Source: Panax quinquefolius (Eukaryota; Streptophyta; Magnoliopsida; Apiales; Araliaceae). Taken from it: a stretch of DNA of 64,000 bases. The DNA is taken from assembly GCA_020205615.1 (NCBI GenBank), contig CM035160.1:11259821-11323820 (forward strand). Reading direction: 5' to 3'. The notes beneath the pieces are model-generated. The model was not told the DNA's origin and did not search any database. It saw nothing but the letters and a program-made list of their open reading frames with translations. Below, one piece after another: positions 34,635 to 46,775 of the stretch (position 1 is its first letter; every line of letters starts with the position of its first letter). The translations under genes were made by a program, and so were the position numbers.

Positions 34635-37590
34635 GTTAATATCGAGCTTAGGGATATGATCTCCATGGAGATCGGGGAATAGAACTAGGAGGGAGGCGAG
34701 TAAATCCTTCGCTAGTGTGTCCTACCTAAGCTTATTTGTTAGTTGGTCGGTATATAGGGATATTATGTGATTGATTTCCTTAATTAACCATTGTTTTATG
34801 GCGGTATTTGAGAATGTCGTTGAGAATATTAATAGTGGAGTAAATGAGACCAGAGTGGAGATGCACAGATTTAACAACGAGGAGAGCGTGCAGCAGTGGC
34901 AATGTACCTCCCGTGAATAACACCATGAAAGCGGATGATGAGCGAGGGATGTTTAGAAGCTTTTGCGAGTTCATGCAAAATCGAGACGAGGAGACTCGTG
35001 TTCAAAATACGAGAGGAGGAGATGATAGCAATTCACGGGTGGTCACAAATGAAAGCGGTTCAAGAGTTGGGACCACGAGTGCAGGGAAAGCGGATCCGAT
35101 CATGGCGGAAACATGGGTCAAGCAAATTACCAAGATATTCGATGTCTTGGGATGCACGAAGAAACGAAAGTTCCATTCGCTACTTTTATGTTAAAATGGC
35201 GGTGATTCTTGGTGGGAATCATGAAGCGTACCCATTCAACCGCACTCGGCGTGTCATGGGGAGCGTTTGAAGCAGTTCAATGACAAGTACTTCCACGAAA
35301 GTATTAAATCGTATGAAGGAAGTGGAGTTTATTAGATTGGGCGAAATAACATGGCGGTGTGTCCCAAAGTCGAGGCGAAGTTTGCGGAGTTATCCGAGTT
35401 TTGCACCTCATTTGGTGGAGAATGAGGCGTATGTGCGGATGTTTAGAGAGGTTTGAAACGGCATCGTCGATCTCATTTCTCATAAATTTTCTCTCTATTC
35501 AGATGTTGTAAGCAGGGCTCGATTGTTAGAAGCGAGATAACGAAAACGCGTTCACCGAGGGACCATAACCAGATCATACCAAAGATAGCGGTCATCCATA
35601 ACGATAACGATAACGGTGGAGAAAGAAGAATGCGGACAAAGCGGTAACCACTACTGGTGGTAATCGTGGCCATGAAAATAGAAGAAGCGAGTTGGGAGGA
35701 GATTTTAAAAAGGGAGATTCAACAACGACCATGTGAAGGCGTCGGCGCCCGGTGGCAATGGGTTCAAGGAGGAGGAGAAAGATCGGTCATGGTATTCTTA
35801 CAAATCTTGGGAAGAGGGACATATCATTGAGCGCCCTGACGATTTAAGGTATGCTATAATTGTGGAAAAGAAGGACATATCGCTCAAGTTATGCGATATC
35901 GAAACCTAGTGCGGTAAGGCGGTGACTCAAAGGATGTCGAGAAAAGTCAAAGTCAACGGCGATTCACAAGAAGGCGTTTGTCGTGGCCAGGTCAAATCAT
36001 CGAGGAACACGACGAAGTTAGCACGGGGTTAGTTAATTATAAATTCTTGCGAAGTTTATACCTTACTAGATCTGGGTTCTACCCATTCTTTTATCTCTCT
36101 TGCTTGCGCTCAGCGTTTGAACTTGACTACGGAGAAATTGGACTTTGACAATAGAGATATTTGCTTTTGATGTGACTTTAAGGTTAACTACTCATCATGC
36201 GAAAATTGATTACTTTCGTAAGGTTGTTAGTTTTCATATTCCTAAGCAACTTTGTTATTCAATTCAAGCAATCAAACCATTGTAATCAAACACTTTCATA
36301 TCAAGCCATGAAGTCATTCGTTTATTACGGATGTCAAGTTTTCTTAGTCCATGTTATGGATTTGAATAAAGACCGTCGATTTGAATAATATTCTTGTTGT
36401 TATTGATTTTTCTGACGTATTTTACGAAGAATTTCTTGGCTTACTCCCAAAGCACGATATTAAATTTTGTATCGAATTTGAACCCGGTACAAAACTCATT
36501 TCTAAAATCTCACATCGTCGAATGGCTCTATTGAACTTGAGTTAAAAAATTCAACTATAAATTTGGTACTGAGCCTTTATCTTGTGACTTCCTTTGTGGA
36601 ATTCACTAAGCGAACTCTCTGTGGGGGCGTCGTATTAGATGCGATAGTAAAGCGATAGGTGTCATTGTGACGTCTTTATCCAAGATTGGGATATGAGTCA
36701 CGGTTGAGAGAAACCTAAATCGATGTCGAAATCGTAGCTTTAGGCTTAGTTGGTTATTATCGGAGATTCGTTGAAGGATATTCTCGAATCGCTATTCCAT
36801 TATCGCGGTGACTCGTAGAGATACAAAATTCGAATGGAGCAAGGAATGTGGGAAGAGCTTGAAGAACTCGAGAGGAGACTCATTTATTTTTACGACCATG
36901 CCATCCTGGAGAAAGCGAGCGTGGTAGGCGGCGTGTTGAGTAGAAGATCGTATACAAAATGAATCACACCTATAATATTATCAAAGACTCATTTAAGTAT
37001 AATATACAAATAATAGAGATGGAGATGAAAACTCTAGGTACCCGTGATGCGTGATATGATGATGATGATGATATCTGAGTATAATCGACTTTAATCGATA
37101 AAGTTAAAGTTATTCAAGCTACACCGATATGAATTTGAAGAAGTAGGTCTGCAAGAAGTTGTTATTTTAAGCGAGAATCGGTGAGGTGAGGAAAGCTTAA
37201 ACCTTGATTTATTAATCCATTTGAAATTCTCGTCGAATAGGCCCATGCCTATAATTCGTTTTCACCATAGATAATGAGCGTTTCATACGTTTTTTCAAGT
37301 GCGTCGATGTTGTTACGTAAATATGTAGACGACGAAACCGTCGTTGAGTTAGAGTTAGACGAGATAATAGAAGACTTAACGTCTGAGGAGGTACTGTCGA
37401 GATTTTGTAGAGGAAAGAACGTGACCTTATGTCTTGAGGTTATACCATAAGTTAAAGTTTTGTGGAGAAATCATCTTATAGAGGAAATGACACAGGGAAT
37501 TGGAAGCGAAAATGAAAGCGGTATTCTCACCTTTTAAAACTACACAATGCGTCTTGTCAATTTGAAGACGAAATTTCATAAGGAGGAGGT
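34635..37590 (+). pseudogene. Decayed Gag-Pol internal region
   Basis: Between two LTRs of one subfamily. In order: a gag N-terminal stretch from about 34813 and a capsid stretch ADPIMAETWVKQI (34844-35194); a zinc knuckle remnant (about 35850-35900); protease remnant (about 36040-36150, GSTHSFIS); the linker before RT (about 36420-36560); the RT/RNase H linker GYYRRFVEGYS (about 36750); and an integrase tail near 37320-37390. A GACGAAATTTCATAAGGAGG polypurine tract at about 37568-37588 precedes the 3' LTR. RT catalytic core and most of integrase are deleted, and all frames are broken. Confidence 0.8.
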
Positions 37591-40027
37591 TGTAAGACCA
37601 GAAATTTTTTAAATAAAAGAAGGAATTTCCTTTATTTATTATTTTGAAATAGTAAGGGTTGATTTGATTAATGTGGATAGTTAAGGGTTAAATCATAAAT
37701 ATTTCAAAATAAGCAAGTGGTTATAAAATATTCATTGTTGTCGGGAATATTCGTTTGGTGCCATTGGAATATTAAATCTTGACGGGGAATATTAAATGCA
37801 ATGAACCATGTGTAGACCCATAACGGAAGCGATTGGATGAGGAAAGCAGCCAAAGTTTGGGTGGTTATAAATAGCAGGCGTAATTGTTCACCGTTAAGGC
37901 ATTTGGAATACCGGTGGTTAAAATCTGATGTCTGGCGTGGTTGCCGCGGTAGCTTTAATTATTACGATGAATTCTTGTTCAATAGTTCATTTATTGATTC
38001 AATAATTCTTTGCGTTGGTATTTTATATTATTGTTGTTCGATAATTGTCATTATTGATTTTCCCATTATCGGATCGATAATTCATATTATTTGAATAATA
38101 TTATTAGATAACATTATTGGCAATGTCTAGAAAGTTACATACAGGAGAGGTTTGGTCACTAATTGCTGCGCCCGATGAGGAGAGATCTTTATTGGAAAGC
38201 CCTATTTCTGAGCGGCACGGTTATCATAATTGTGATTACGTAATATTATTTGTGAATAATTAATTATTGATTCATATGATAAGAAATATTTATTTATATG
38301 AATATAAATGATGGATTTATTTATGTGGTTATTAATGAAGAATTAATGTTGAGGTGTTTTATCGGTATTTTATCAGTTAAGGTATTAAAAATCAAATCGG
38401 GGTTTTGAGATATATTCACTTGGGTTATAATTTTTTATCAAGATTTGGATCGTTGTAATTTTTGGATATATTATACATATATAAGTTGAGTATATGTCCA
38501 AATTTTTGAGCCGTTAAAAATTCACGAATGATTTGTTATGAATTTTAAGAGGTGTCGGATTGAAATTAGGTTTATAATTGATTTTGGTGGAAAATTCTAG
38601 AGTGGGCCCCACTTGTAGTTGGTGAAGAAATGTGCTGAATTTTATTTCAAATGTGGTGGGTGGCAATAGTAGCGATCGGTGCCAAGCCGTGAGTGGTCAG
38701 ATAACGTTTTCCTATAAATAGAGGCTAAGTTAGAATTGAAAATCACACCGGAAACAAAAGTTTTCTCTCTTTCTCTCTCATATTATTGAGTGTATTTTGT
38801 GAGTATTTAGATACTTTGAGAGTTCTTTGTTGATCTGAAGTTTCATTCAAACATCACTTGAGCCTTTTTCTTCCGAAATCTTGATTCTTTGGGTAAGGGA
38901 TGTTATTTTCTTCTCGGATGATATTATTTCTTGATATCATTATCTTTGAAATATTGGTTTGGTACTTTTTATCAAATTTGGAACTTTTTCATGTCGGGTT
39001 ACTATTCATGAGATTCTTATTCACGATTCTTATTCATGAGTTACTATTCACGATTCTTATTCACAGTACTATTCATTAAGGCGTGAAGATGTTTTTATGG
39101 AATTTCTATCTTTGGGTGTCGGATTACTATTTACTTATCTGGCACTTATTCACGTGTCTGACTGACTTTATTCACGAATCGGCACTATTCATAGAAAAAT
39201 GAAAATTTTCTTTTAAATCTAAAATATCTATTACGGATACTAGCTTTGATTGTATCCATGTTTTGATCATTCTTGAATTTTACTTCACTATGATTATTTA
39301 TGAGTATTTTTGAATTTCGGATTGTTTAAAGTGCTGAATCCATAATATTTGTCCATTTTGTTTCCTTTGGATTCGTTTCTTTAAAAATATTTTCATCATC
39401 CTCGGTCTTAAATGATGATATTATTGAATATCTTTGGCATGTAGTGCGAAGATGAATGATTCTGAAGAATATCTTTTTGCGGCGCTGAAACCGCGGTGTT
39501 TAAATGAACATAGAGTGAATATCTTTGGCCTTTAGTGCAAAGATGAGCAGTGTTGAGATGAACGTCTGGCCGATTGATGAATATCTTTGGCACATAGTGC
39601 AAAATGAATGATTTCGAATATCTTTTTTTGTAGTGCGAAGATGGGTGTTTAAATGAACATGGCCAGGCGATGAATATCTTTGGCCTTTAGTGCAAAGATG
39701 AGCAGTGTTGAGATGAACATGTGGATTGATGAATATCTTTGGCTTTTGTGTGCAAAGATGAATATTTGATTTGAGATGAATATTGATTGATGTTCTGAGG
39801 ATAAAATATTGATGATGAGCTATTAAATTCATAGATTATAGTAGATTTCATTCTGCGTAACTCTTACATGAATTATTATTTAAATTTATGAATATTGATG
39901 CGAAACTTGTTGTACTATTGTACTATCAGTTTTTCCTGTTGGAGACTAACGATAATTTGTTGTATATTATCTTAGTCGTAACATTCTTCCTTTGGGCTAG
40001 ATTGAGCTCACCCTTTTCCTTGTTGTT
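37591..40027 (+). mobile_element. Ty3/gypsy 3' LTR, truncated
   Basis: Starts TGTAAGACCAGAAA right after the polypurine tract. Follows 31810-34634 closely but with many small indels. TATA-like box at 38712-38721, minisatellite at about 39420-39765. Breaks at about 40027, where the start region of another LTR begins, so its last 400 or so bp are lost. Confidence 0.8.
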
Positions 40028-41520
40028 AAATAAAAGTATTCAATTTTCTTATAATTACTATTCAATAAATGGTTAAATTGATAAAAGTTAAAGTTAAGGG
40101 TGATATATGAAATTTTTTCAAAAATACACAAGTGGTTATAAAATAATCATTGTTGTTAGGAATATTCGTTTGGTGTCGTGGAATATTCTTGTTGTTGTTA
40201 GAGGAATATTAAATTTACTGACAGTATTAGCGTTTGTCATTTATGGGCCCCATAATGAATAATATATTGGATGAAGAAAATGATAAGTTTGAGTTTTTAT
40301 AAATAACGGTAATCGTTCTGAGTTAACCTTTGTTGGAATACCCGATGGTTAAAATCTGATGTCTGGCGTGTTTGCACGATGGCGCAGGTATTACACAAGT
40401 ATTTTTGAATTATTGATTCTTACGTGAAGACACTACTCAATAATTGTTACGAATAATTCTTTATTCAATATTTTATTTTATTGATTCAATAGTTCTTTGC
40501 GTTGATATTTTATATTATTGTTGTTTCAATAATTATCACTTGCACAATATTTCTCATTATCGGATCAATAATTCATATTATTTGAATAATATTATTAGAT
40601 AACATTATTGGCAATGTCTAGAAAGTTCTGTCGAGGAGAGGTTTGGTCACCTAATTGCGGCGCCATGATGGAGAAATTCTTATTGAAAGCCCCTCTTTCA
40701 CAGGAACCGTAAGTTGTCATTATTGTGATTACGTAATATTATTTGTGAATAATTAATTATTGATTTATATGATAAGAAATATTTATTTGATGTGGATATA
40801 AATGATGGATTTATTTATGTGGTTATAAATGAAGGAATTAATGTTAAGGTATTTTATCGATTTTTTTAGTCGGAATGAAGGTATTAAAAATTAAACGGTG
40901 TTTTTGAGATATATTAAGTGAGTTATAATTTTTAATCCGACCGTTGGATCGTTGTAATTTTTGGATATGTTATACATATATAAGTTGAGTATATGTCCAC
41001 AAATTTTTAACCGTTAAAAATGAACGTATAATTTGTTATGAATTTTAAGAGGTGAATGGTTCAGAAATTATTGAAGTATTCGAATTTAGCATTTTGGTAG
41101 AAAATTCTAGAATTGAGTGGGCCCCACTTATGGTTAGTGAAGAAATGTGCTGAATTTTATTTCAAATGTGGTGGGTGAGAATAGTAGCAGGTAAAGCCAT
41201 CAGGTTGCAGGTCAAGTCTGCTAAAATTTCCTATAAATCACACCAGAAACATAATCTTTCTCTCTTTCTCTCTCTAGATTATTGAGTGTATTTTTTTAGT
41301 ATTTAGATACTTGGTGAGTTGATATTCATCAGTGCAAGTTTCCTTCAGCGTCATATCCGATATCCAGTCAGAAGTGCTGCTCTTTTGAGGTAAGGGATAG
41401 TAAGGGATTGTAAGGAATGTTATTTTCTTCATAATGATGTTATTCTTTCAATATCATTATACTGAAATATTGGTATGGATTTTATTGTGGAATTTCTATC
41501 TTTTTGTGTTGGGGTTACTA

Positions 41521-41775
41521 TTCACGTATATGGTACTATTCACGTATACGGTACTATTCACGTATACGTCACTATTTATATATGTGGCACTATTTATGTA
41601 TATGACATTATTTACGTATACGGTACTATGTACAAATACGGAGTACTATTCACGAGTTACTATTCACGAGTTATTATTCACGAGTTACTATTCATGAGTT
41701 ACTATTTAAGAGTTACTATTCATGAGTTACTATTCATGAGTTACTATTCACGAGTTACTATTTACGAGTACTATT
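41521..41775. repeat. 20-bp then 14-bp tandem arrays in LTR
   Basis: First about six 20-bp units around CGTATACGGTACTATTCA, then about nine 14-bp units GAGTTACTATTCAC. Both share the core ACTATTCA, so one array may have been derived from the other. Confidence 0.85.
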
Positions 41776-42124
41776 CACAATAAAATTGGTTTCTTTTTCT
41801 GACCAAATTATAGTTGATTTATGAATATTACTCTGGAGATTAAAACTATATATTGATTATATTGATTTTATTACCATATATAATATTTTTATAACCCTGA
41901 TGTTGAAATTCTCTTTCACTGGAGTGTAAAGATGAGTAGATTATTGGTATGATCATGACTAGGGTTCTCTTTGGCCAGTAGTGAAAAGTTGAATTGTGAC
42001 TGGTATGATCATGACCATTGAATTTATAATTAAATATCTTTAGCTTAAGTGCAAAGGTGAATTGATCAACATGTTTATAATTATTGTTTATATAAATTCT
42101 GAAATGATTATATATTTCTTTGAG

Positions 42125-42310
42125 ATATTAATATATTTGGCATGTAGTGCAAATATGAACTGTTGAGGAATATCTTTGGCCTGTAGTGCAAAGATGAATT
42201 GTTGATGAATATCTTTGGCCCGTAGTGTAAAGATGACCTGTTGTTGAATATCTTTGGCCAGTAGTGCAAAGATGAATTATTGATGAATATCTTTGGCCCG
42301 TAGTGCAAAG
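42125..42310. repeat. 38-bp minisatellite in LTR
   Basis: About five units of ATCTTTGGCC.GTAGTGCAA.GATGAATT..TGATGAAT, the same family as 21185-21360. Confidence 0.85.
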
Positions 42311-42815
42311 ATGAATTTATTAGTATGATTATGAACATGAACTGTGATTTGGTATAACCATGATCTTTGATGTTTCAGGTAAAGATAGGTGATGAAAATT
42401 ATCTTCGTCCTGGATGAGAAGAGGAATTTAGAACTACAATTATGATTATGAGTTATTCATATGATTGTGGACCAGAATTGTTGATTGATGTTACAAGGAT
42501 AAAACATTGTTGGTGGATTTTTAACATGAAGAAGATAATAGACTTTATAGTCTATTTGACTCTTCTAATGGATTGCGCTTCGTTCAAAAGCTGCTGACTA
42601 TGGTTGAAAAGTTTTATCATCTACCATATGTTCTAAATCTACGATTTATTCTTGATGAAGGCTATTGATAATTTAATTATCTTTAGTCATGATATTCTTT
42701 ACTGGGCTAGTTGTGCTCACCCTTTTGCTTCACAATTCCTTTTCAGGTAATAAGAGTGTAGCTGGGTCGAGTGGGGGATAACAGGGGAATAGAATGGTGG
42801 TCTATAGCTGTTGAG

Positions 42816-43262
42816 GGTGGGGCAAACCCAACGTTGGAAGGGTGTTTTGTCACTATCATACAAGATGTCTAATGACATACAACCTCGTATCATCATAAGA
42901 CAGGGATGTGCTCATCCACTTGCTGAGTATATTTACGAGCACTACCTATATAATCTTGGTGTTTGTTTGAAGTATAATTCTCAATATGAGACAGTGGAGA
43001 TAATGATAAATCAAGAGAAGAGTCACCATTGGGAAGAATATGATAGTAATCTTTTCGTTTTTCTTTGGGGTCTATTGGGTTAACCAAGGATAATTCTGTG
43101 GCCATATGATATCTATCATAACCTAGAAGCATGGCCTCCCATGTACGAAAGTTTCCTTGAGCACTTCCCAAAAATTCTAATTTCTAAAACAGTTTTTGAC
43201 TATACCTTTATGTAAGGTGTCACTGTGAGGTACTGTCCACAGTTGGGACATGTGTCACATTT
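42816..43262. other. Unrecognised block replacing LTR sequence
   Basis: The LTR matches its relatives up to TCTATAGCTGTTG and again from AAACTCACAGTATATGTG. The 450 bp between do not. A plus-strand frame from ATG 42865 (MSNDIQPRIIIRQG..., 72 codons, stop at 43081-43083) and an overlapping minus-strand frame (43171-42893) are both open, so neither is clearly the real one. I do not recognise either product. Could be a captured host fragment or part of an older element. Confidence 0.4.
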
Positions 43263-43410
43263 GGTATATATTTATATCCAAACTCACAGTATATGTGTTG
43301 TTGTATTTTGCACGACAATTGTTGTAATAAAGTTGTAGTTGTTTTCTGTACCATGTATTTGGCGACTCAGAATGGATTGGATGGAATGGACCTATTTTGG
43401 GGTTGTCACA

Positions 43411-45696
43411 ATTTTGCTATCATACCATCAAAGATTAAGGTATAAACTAAAACTACTCCTATTGTTTTGTTACTTGTAGTTTTGGTGGGGTATATATATA
43501 TATATATATATGATTTGGAAATCACGTGAATTATATGAGTATATGGTGTTGCAAAATCTGTTAATCATCATGAATACTGGATACTTGTTTGTCAAATTCG
43601 TGAGAAATTGGTTTAAAGGAAGAAAAATAAATGACAGTGTATATTTTTCCATATAGCTTATGAATAGTACCAATTCTAGTGGCCAATTCGTATGCTAAAC
43701 TGTAAAGTGAGTCTTGTTTATGTTAGTTTACTAAGAAACGAGCATAACATAATTTGAATTAAGTGTTTTGGCCAAGTTTTGAGATGTCAGTGATGATTTT
43801 TGTGTAAGAAGTTCAAAAATGGAGTTTTATATGAAAACATGGAATTTTGAGAAATTAAACTAGTTTTAGGTGATGATAAATTGTATTAATTGGTTATAAA
43901 TGTTAGCAAACATGTTTGTAATAGTCTGTAACAATTGTAGATGTTAATTTTACTGTTTGGTGGGTGAAATTTGTGTTAGTTGGGCTAAAATGACTCTGCT
44001 CATGTAGAAGTCTGCGTCATGCATACACACATACAGCAATTTACTGCTACCGAATGCCAAGGCAAAAAAGCGTGTCTTGTTGCGCTTGGTCCCAAAGCCT
44101 TGCGCGCCATTGGGTTTTCTGTAGTTGAGCACCACCAAATTTATCTTTGCAAGTGCCAAGCGAGGGACAGTATTCTTGCGTCGTGCCCTGAGCCCAGGTA
44201 GTGACTTCTGCCTATTTGCAGGTTATGTGTATCGGACTTATGTTAGTCTAGCATACACGTTAATGATGTCGAGGTATACTATAGACTACAATAACGGGTT
44301 ACCATGCGTTGTAATACAAAGTGTAAAAGATTTTTAAATAATTGTTAAACAAGTTATAAAATGAAACCAAGTGTGGTGTTTTCAAAGTTAGAGGTGAACG
44401 ATTAAGTTATGTTGACTCGTAGTGAGATTTCAGATTCGTTAAGTGTGTTAACCTATATGGTTAGATGCCAAGTTAAGGTTATGACCTAAATGATGGTTTA
44501 AACCCGAAAGCTAATATTTATATAACTAATTGTTGTTGCGATTTCAATGATAAATGTAGGGTAATTGGAGATTATTTTACACTTGTGTAGCTTATAAACA
44601 AGGCAAGTTATTTAACTCTACTCTTATAATAATTGTGCAAGTTTCTAAAACTTATCTTTGTCATTGAGCAAGACTATTGATTCTATTCTGATGAATGATT
44701 GAATAAGCTCATTTAACCTAATTCGTTACATCGAATGAGTTTCACATTCTCATTTCTTGTTATTAGTATTCAAAACATATATTGTTCTAATACATTGATT
44801 CAAAGGAGATTGTTTTAATTCCTTGAATATAATACTTTGCATATAAATATCATGCTTATTCAGTTATATATTATTGATATTCGATCTTTGACTTTGATAG
44901 CCTTGTTCAGTTATACATTCTTGTATTAAACCTTTATTGATTGAATTTGAATAAGTGTTCTAAAATTCTAGAAACACTGATAAGCTAGTTCTAAACTAAA
45001 CTTTCTTTAGTGCGGAAATTCTAAATTCAAACTGAGACGAACAACCCTAACATATGGGATTTTATACATGTAACGTTTAGATGATTGTGCACAATACATG
45101 GTACAAAGGGCTGATCCCCCTGAGTACGTTAAGAAGAGTCTGTACAGTCTAATGACTGTTAACGTTAAGGTAATAACACCTAAATACCGTAGACATAGTT
45201 CGTGGTCTTAAGACCCTCAGATAATTAAAGTTCGAACTTGTTTTCTGTTTTGATTCGTAGAACAAGTTCTTTATTATTCAGTATTCTTTGTTCACTCTCA
45301 CGTTGTTATTATACTATCTTATGTCAGTGAGCAATTGTTTGCTCACTCTTGCAATTAAACAATGCAGCTAAAGTTGAAAGAGGCGATGATCCATCAACTA
45401 GCAGGGGAAAGGGCAAGATGTCTAAGTGATGAAGAATTAGTTAAAGTTTATTTAAATGCTTGAAGTTTTAAGACTTGTTTTATTTTATAATGTATTTCGC
45501 AAACTGATGTAATAATTTTAAGGTTAGATTACCTGGGATTTATTTTGAGATTATGATGTACCCTTTAATGGGAGATGTTATTGTTTAAGTTATTTATTTA
45601 ATGTTTTATCCTTTATTATGGGTAGTTAGATGTAATTATTTTGATAGTGAGCACCAAATTCGGTGGAAATGAAGTACCCGGATTTGGGGTGTCACA
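43411..45696 (+). mobile_element. B-type LTR, plus strand
   Basis: Ends GATTTGGGGTGTCACA at 45696, the same terminus as 26218 inverted. Blocks such as GATTGTGCACAATACATGGTAC and the GAGCAATTGTTTGCTCAC block align with 26218-28740 and 19337-20900. The left boundary is uncertain: a TA run lies at 43490-43511. A GC-richer patch sits at about 43990-44215. Open frames here are shadows. Confidence 0.6.
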
Positions 45697-46055
45697 AAAT
45701 ATCGTGTCTACTACTAACTGACCACAGACATATTCTTTGTACTTTTTATCGTGGGTATTTCAACAGTTAACGGTAAAACTTTCGCCGTTATTTTTATAAA
45801 AATATATTTCTATCATTTTCTAACTCCAACAATAATTTTGTTGTGGGGTCCACTAATTATTGTGTCATCGTACGAATATTCCCTGTTAAAACGAATATTC
45901 CCCGACCAATCGAATATTTTATGACAACTTGCTTACTTTGCAAAATTTGTAAATATTACCCACAACTATGACATTATATCAAATCCACACCTTAATATTC
46001 AAAATTGATATTTAGAGAAAAATTCATCTTTATTCATAAAAGTTGGGGTCTTACA
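45697..46055 (-). mobile_element. A-type LTR start fragment, minus strand
   Basis: Matches the last 360 bp of 16565-19013 and ends TGTAAGACCCC (minus) at 46055, directly against a (TA)n run and the duplicated segment. The rest of the LTR is gone. Confidence 0.8.
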
Positions 46056-46367
46056 TATATATATATATATATTATTTTCTTGATAAAAATGTTTATAATG
46101 TAACCAATAGGGTTAAAATGGGCACCTCTTTCATTCTAAGGCACTAACAAATATTTAGAAAGTGTAATGCACATGAAATGTCATCGAGTTGTTATATTGA
46201 TATGATTGTTAGTGGCATATTTGAAGTCTGTTACACATTACCCAAACCTCACTAAGCCTCAAATATCTGACACGGGTACGCTTACTTGCACCAGAATTCA
46301 AACATTCAAATGAAAGGGGAAACAAATGAAGAATGTCCCAGTTTCGGTCCTCAAACCTTAAGAAAAA
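46056..46367. other. Left edge of duplicated segment, copy 2
   Basis: Aligns with 6170-6355 and 7358-7510. Non-coding. Contains TTACACATTACCCAA at 46231-46245, in place of the copy 1 hAT element, read as an excision footprint. Confidence 0.75.
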
Positions 46368-46752
46368 TTACATGTTACATGCGAAAACTGAAAAGCACGA
46401 GCATTAATAATTATGTTGGATCTTTATGTCAAACAAACATCGTGTCCAAAAACATAACAATATAGCACCGTGTCATACATAACACAATGTTATAATTAAA
46501 AAACGAATACATTGTCTCATTAGTTTTTTTATCCATTTTTGGCAATTGTAGAGGCACTCACAGTATTACCATAATGCCAAACAAATCTATTAATGATTTT
46601 GAAAATGATTTACCGGATGCTAGTACTTAAAAAATCATGCCAAGCTACAATCCAGATAATAGAATGCAATAAATGAATAAGCCATAAATATAAACACCGT
46701 GAGATATAGTCCACAAAATTGAAGCCATAGCCCCTCCCATTGAATGCATTGT
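46368..46752. other. 385-bp stretch present only in copy 2
   Basis: AT-rich, no frames, no repeat ends seen. Copy 1 joins across it (near 7518). More likely a deletion in copy 1 than an insertion here, because no target duplication is visible. Confidence 0.5.
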
Positions 46753-46775
46753 CACCATAATCTAAAGGTCTCCAT

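Larger units (their letters stand above)
40028..43410 (+). mobile_element. A-type LTR with a replaced block
   Basis: Begins within the first bases of the LTR start region (AAATAAAAGTATTCAATTTT) and ends GGGGTTGTCACA at 43410. TATA-like box near 41231. Carries 20-bp and 14-bp arrays (41521-41775) and the 38-bp minisatellite (42125-42310). About 450 bp (42816-43262) have no match in the sister LTRs. Apart from that block, no internal domain follows it. Confidence 0.8.

Noticed and set aside
34935..35270. Second long frame overlapping the gag remnant
   Set aside because: Shadow of the frame at 34844-35194. Only the latter has capsid-like residues.
42770..42795. GGGGGATAACAGGGGAAT resembles the I-SceI homing endonuclease site
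   Set aside because: Three mismatches in 18, and the flanking bases match the ordinary LTR sequence of the sister copies, so it is coincidence.
44019..44337. Plus-strand frames of 60-70 residues in the GC-richer patch
   Set aside because: Inside a B-type LTR, not conserved in the copy at 27590-27735, overlapping on both strands.
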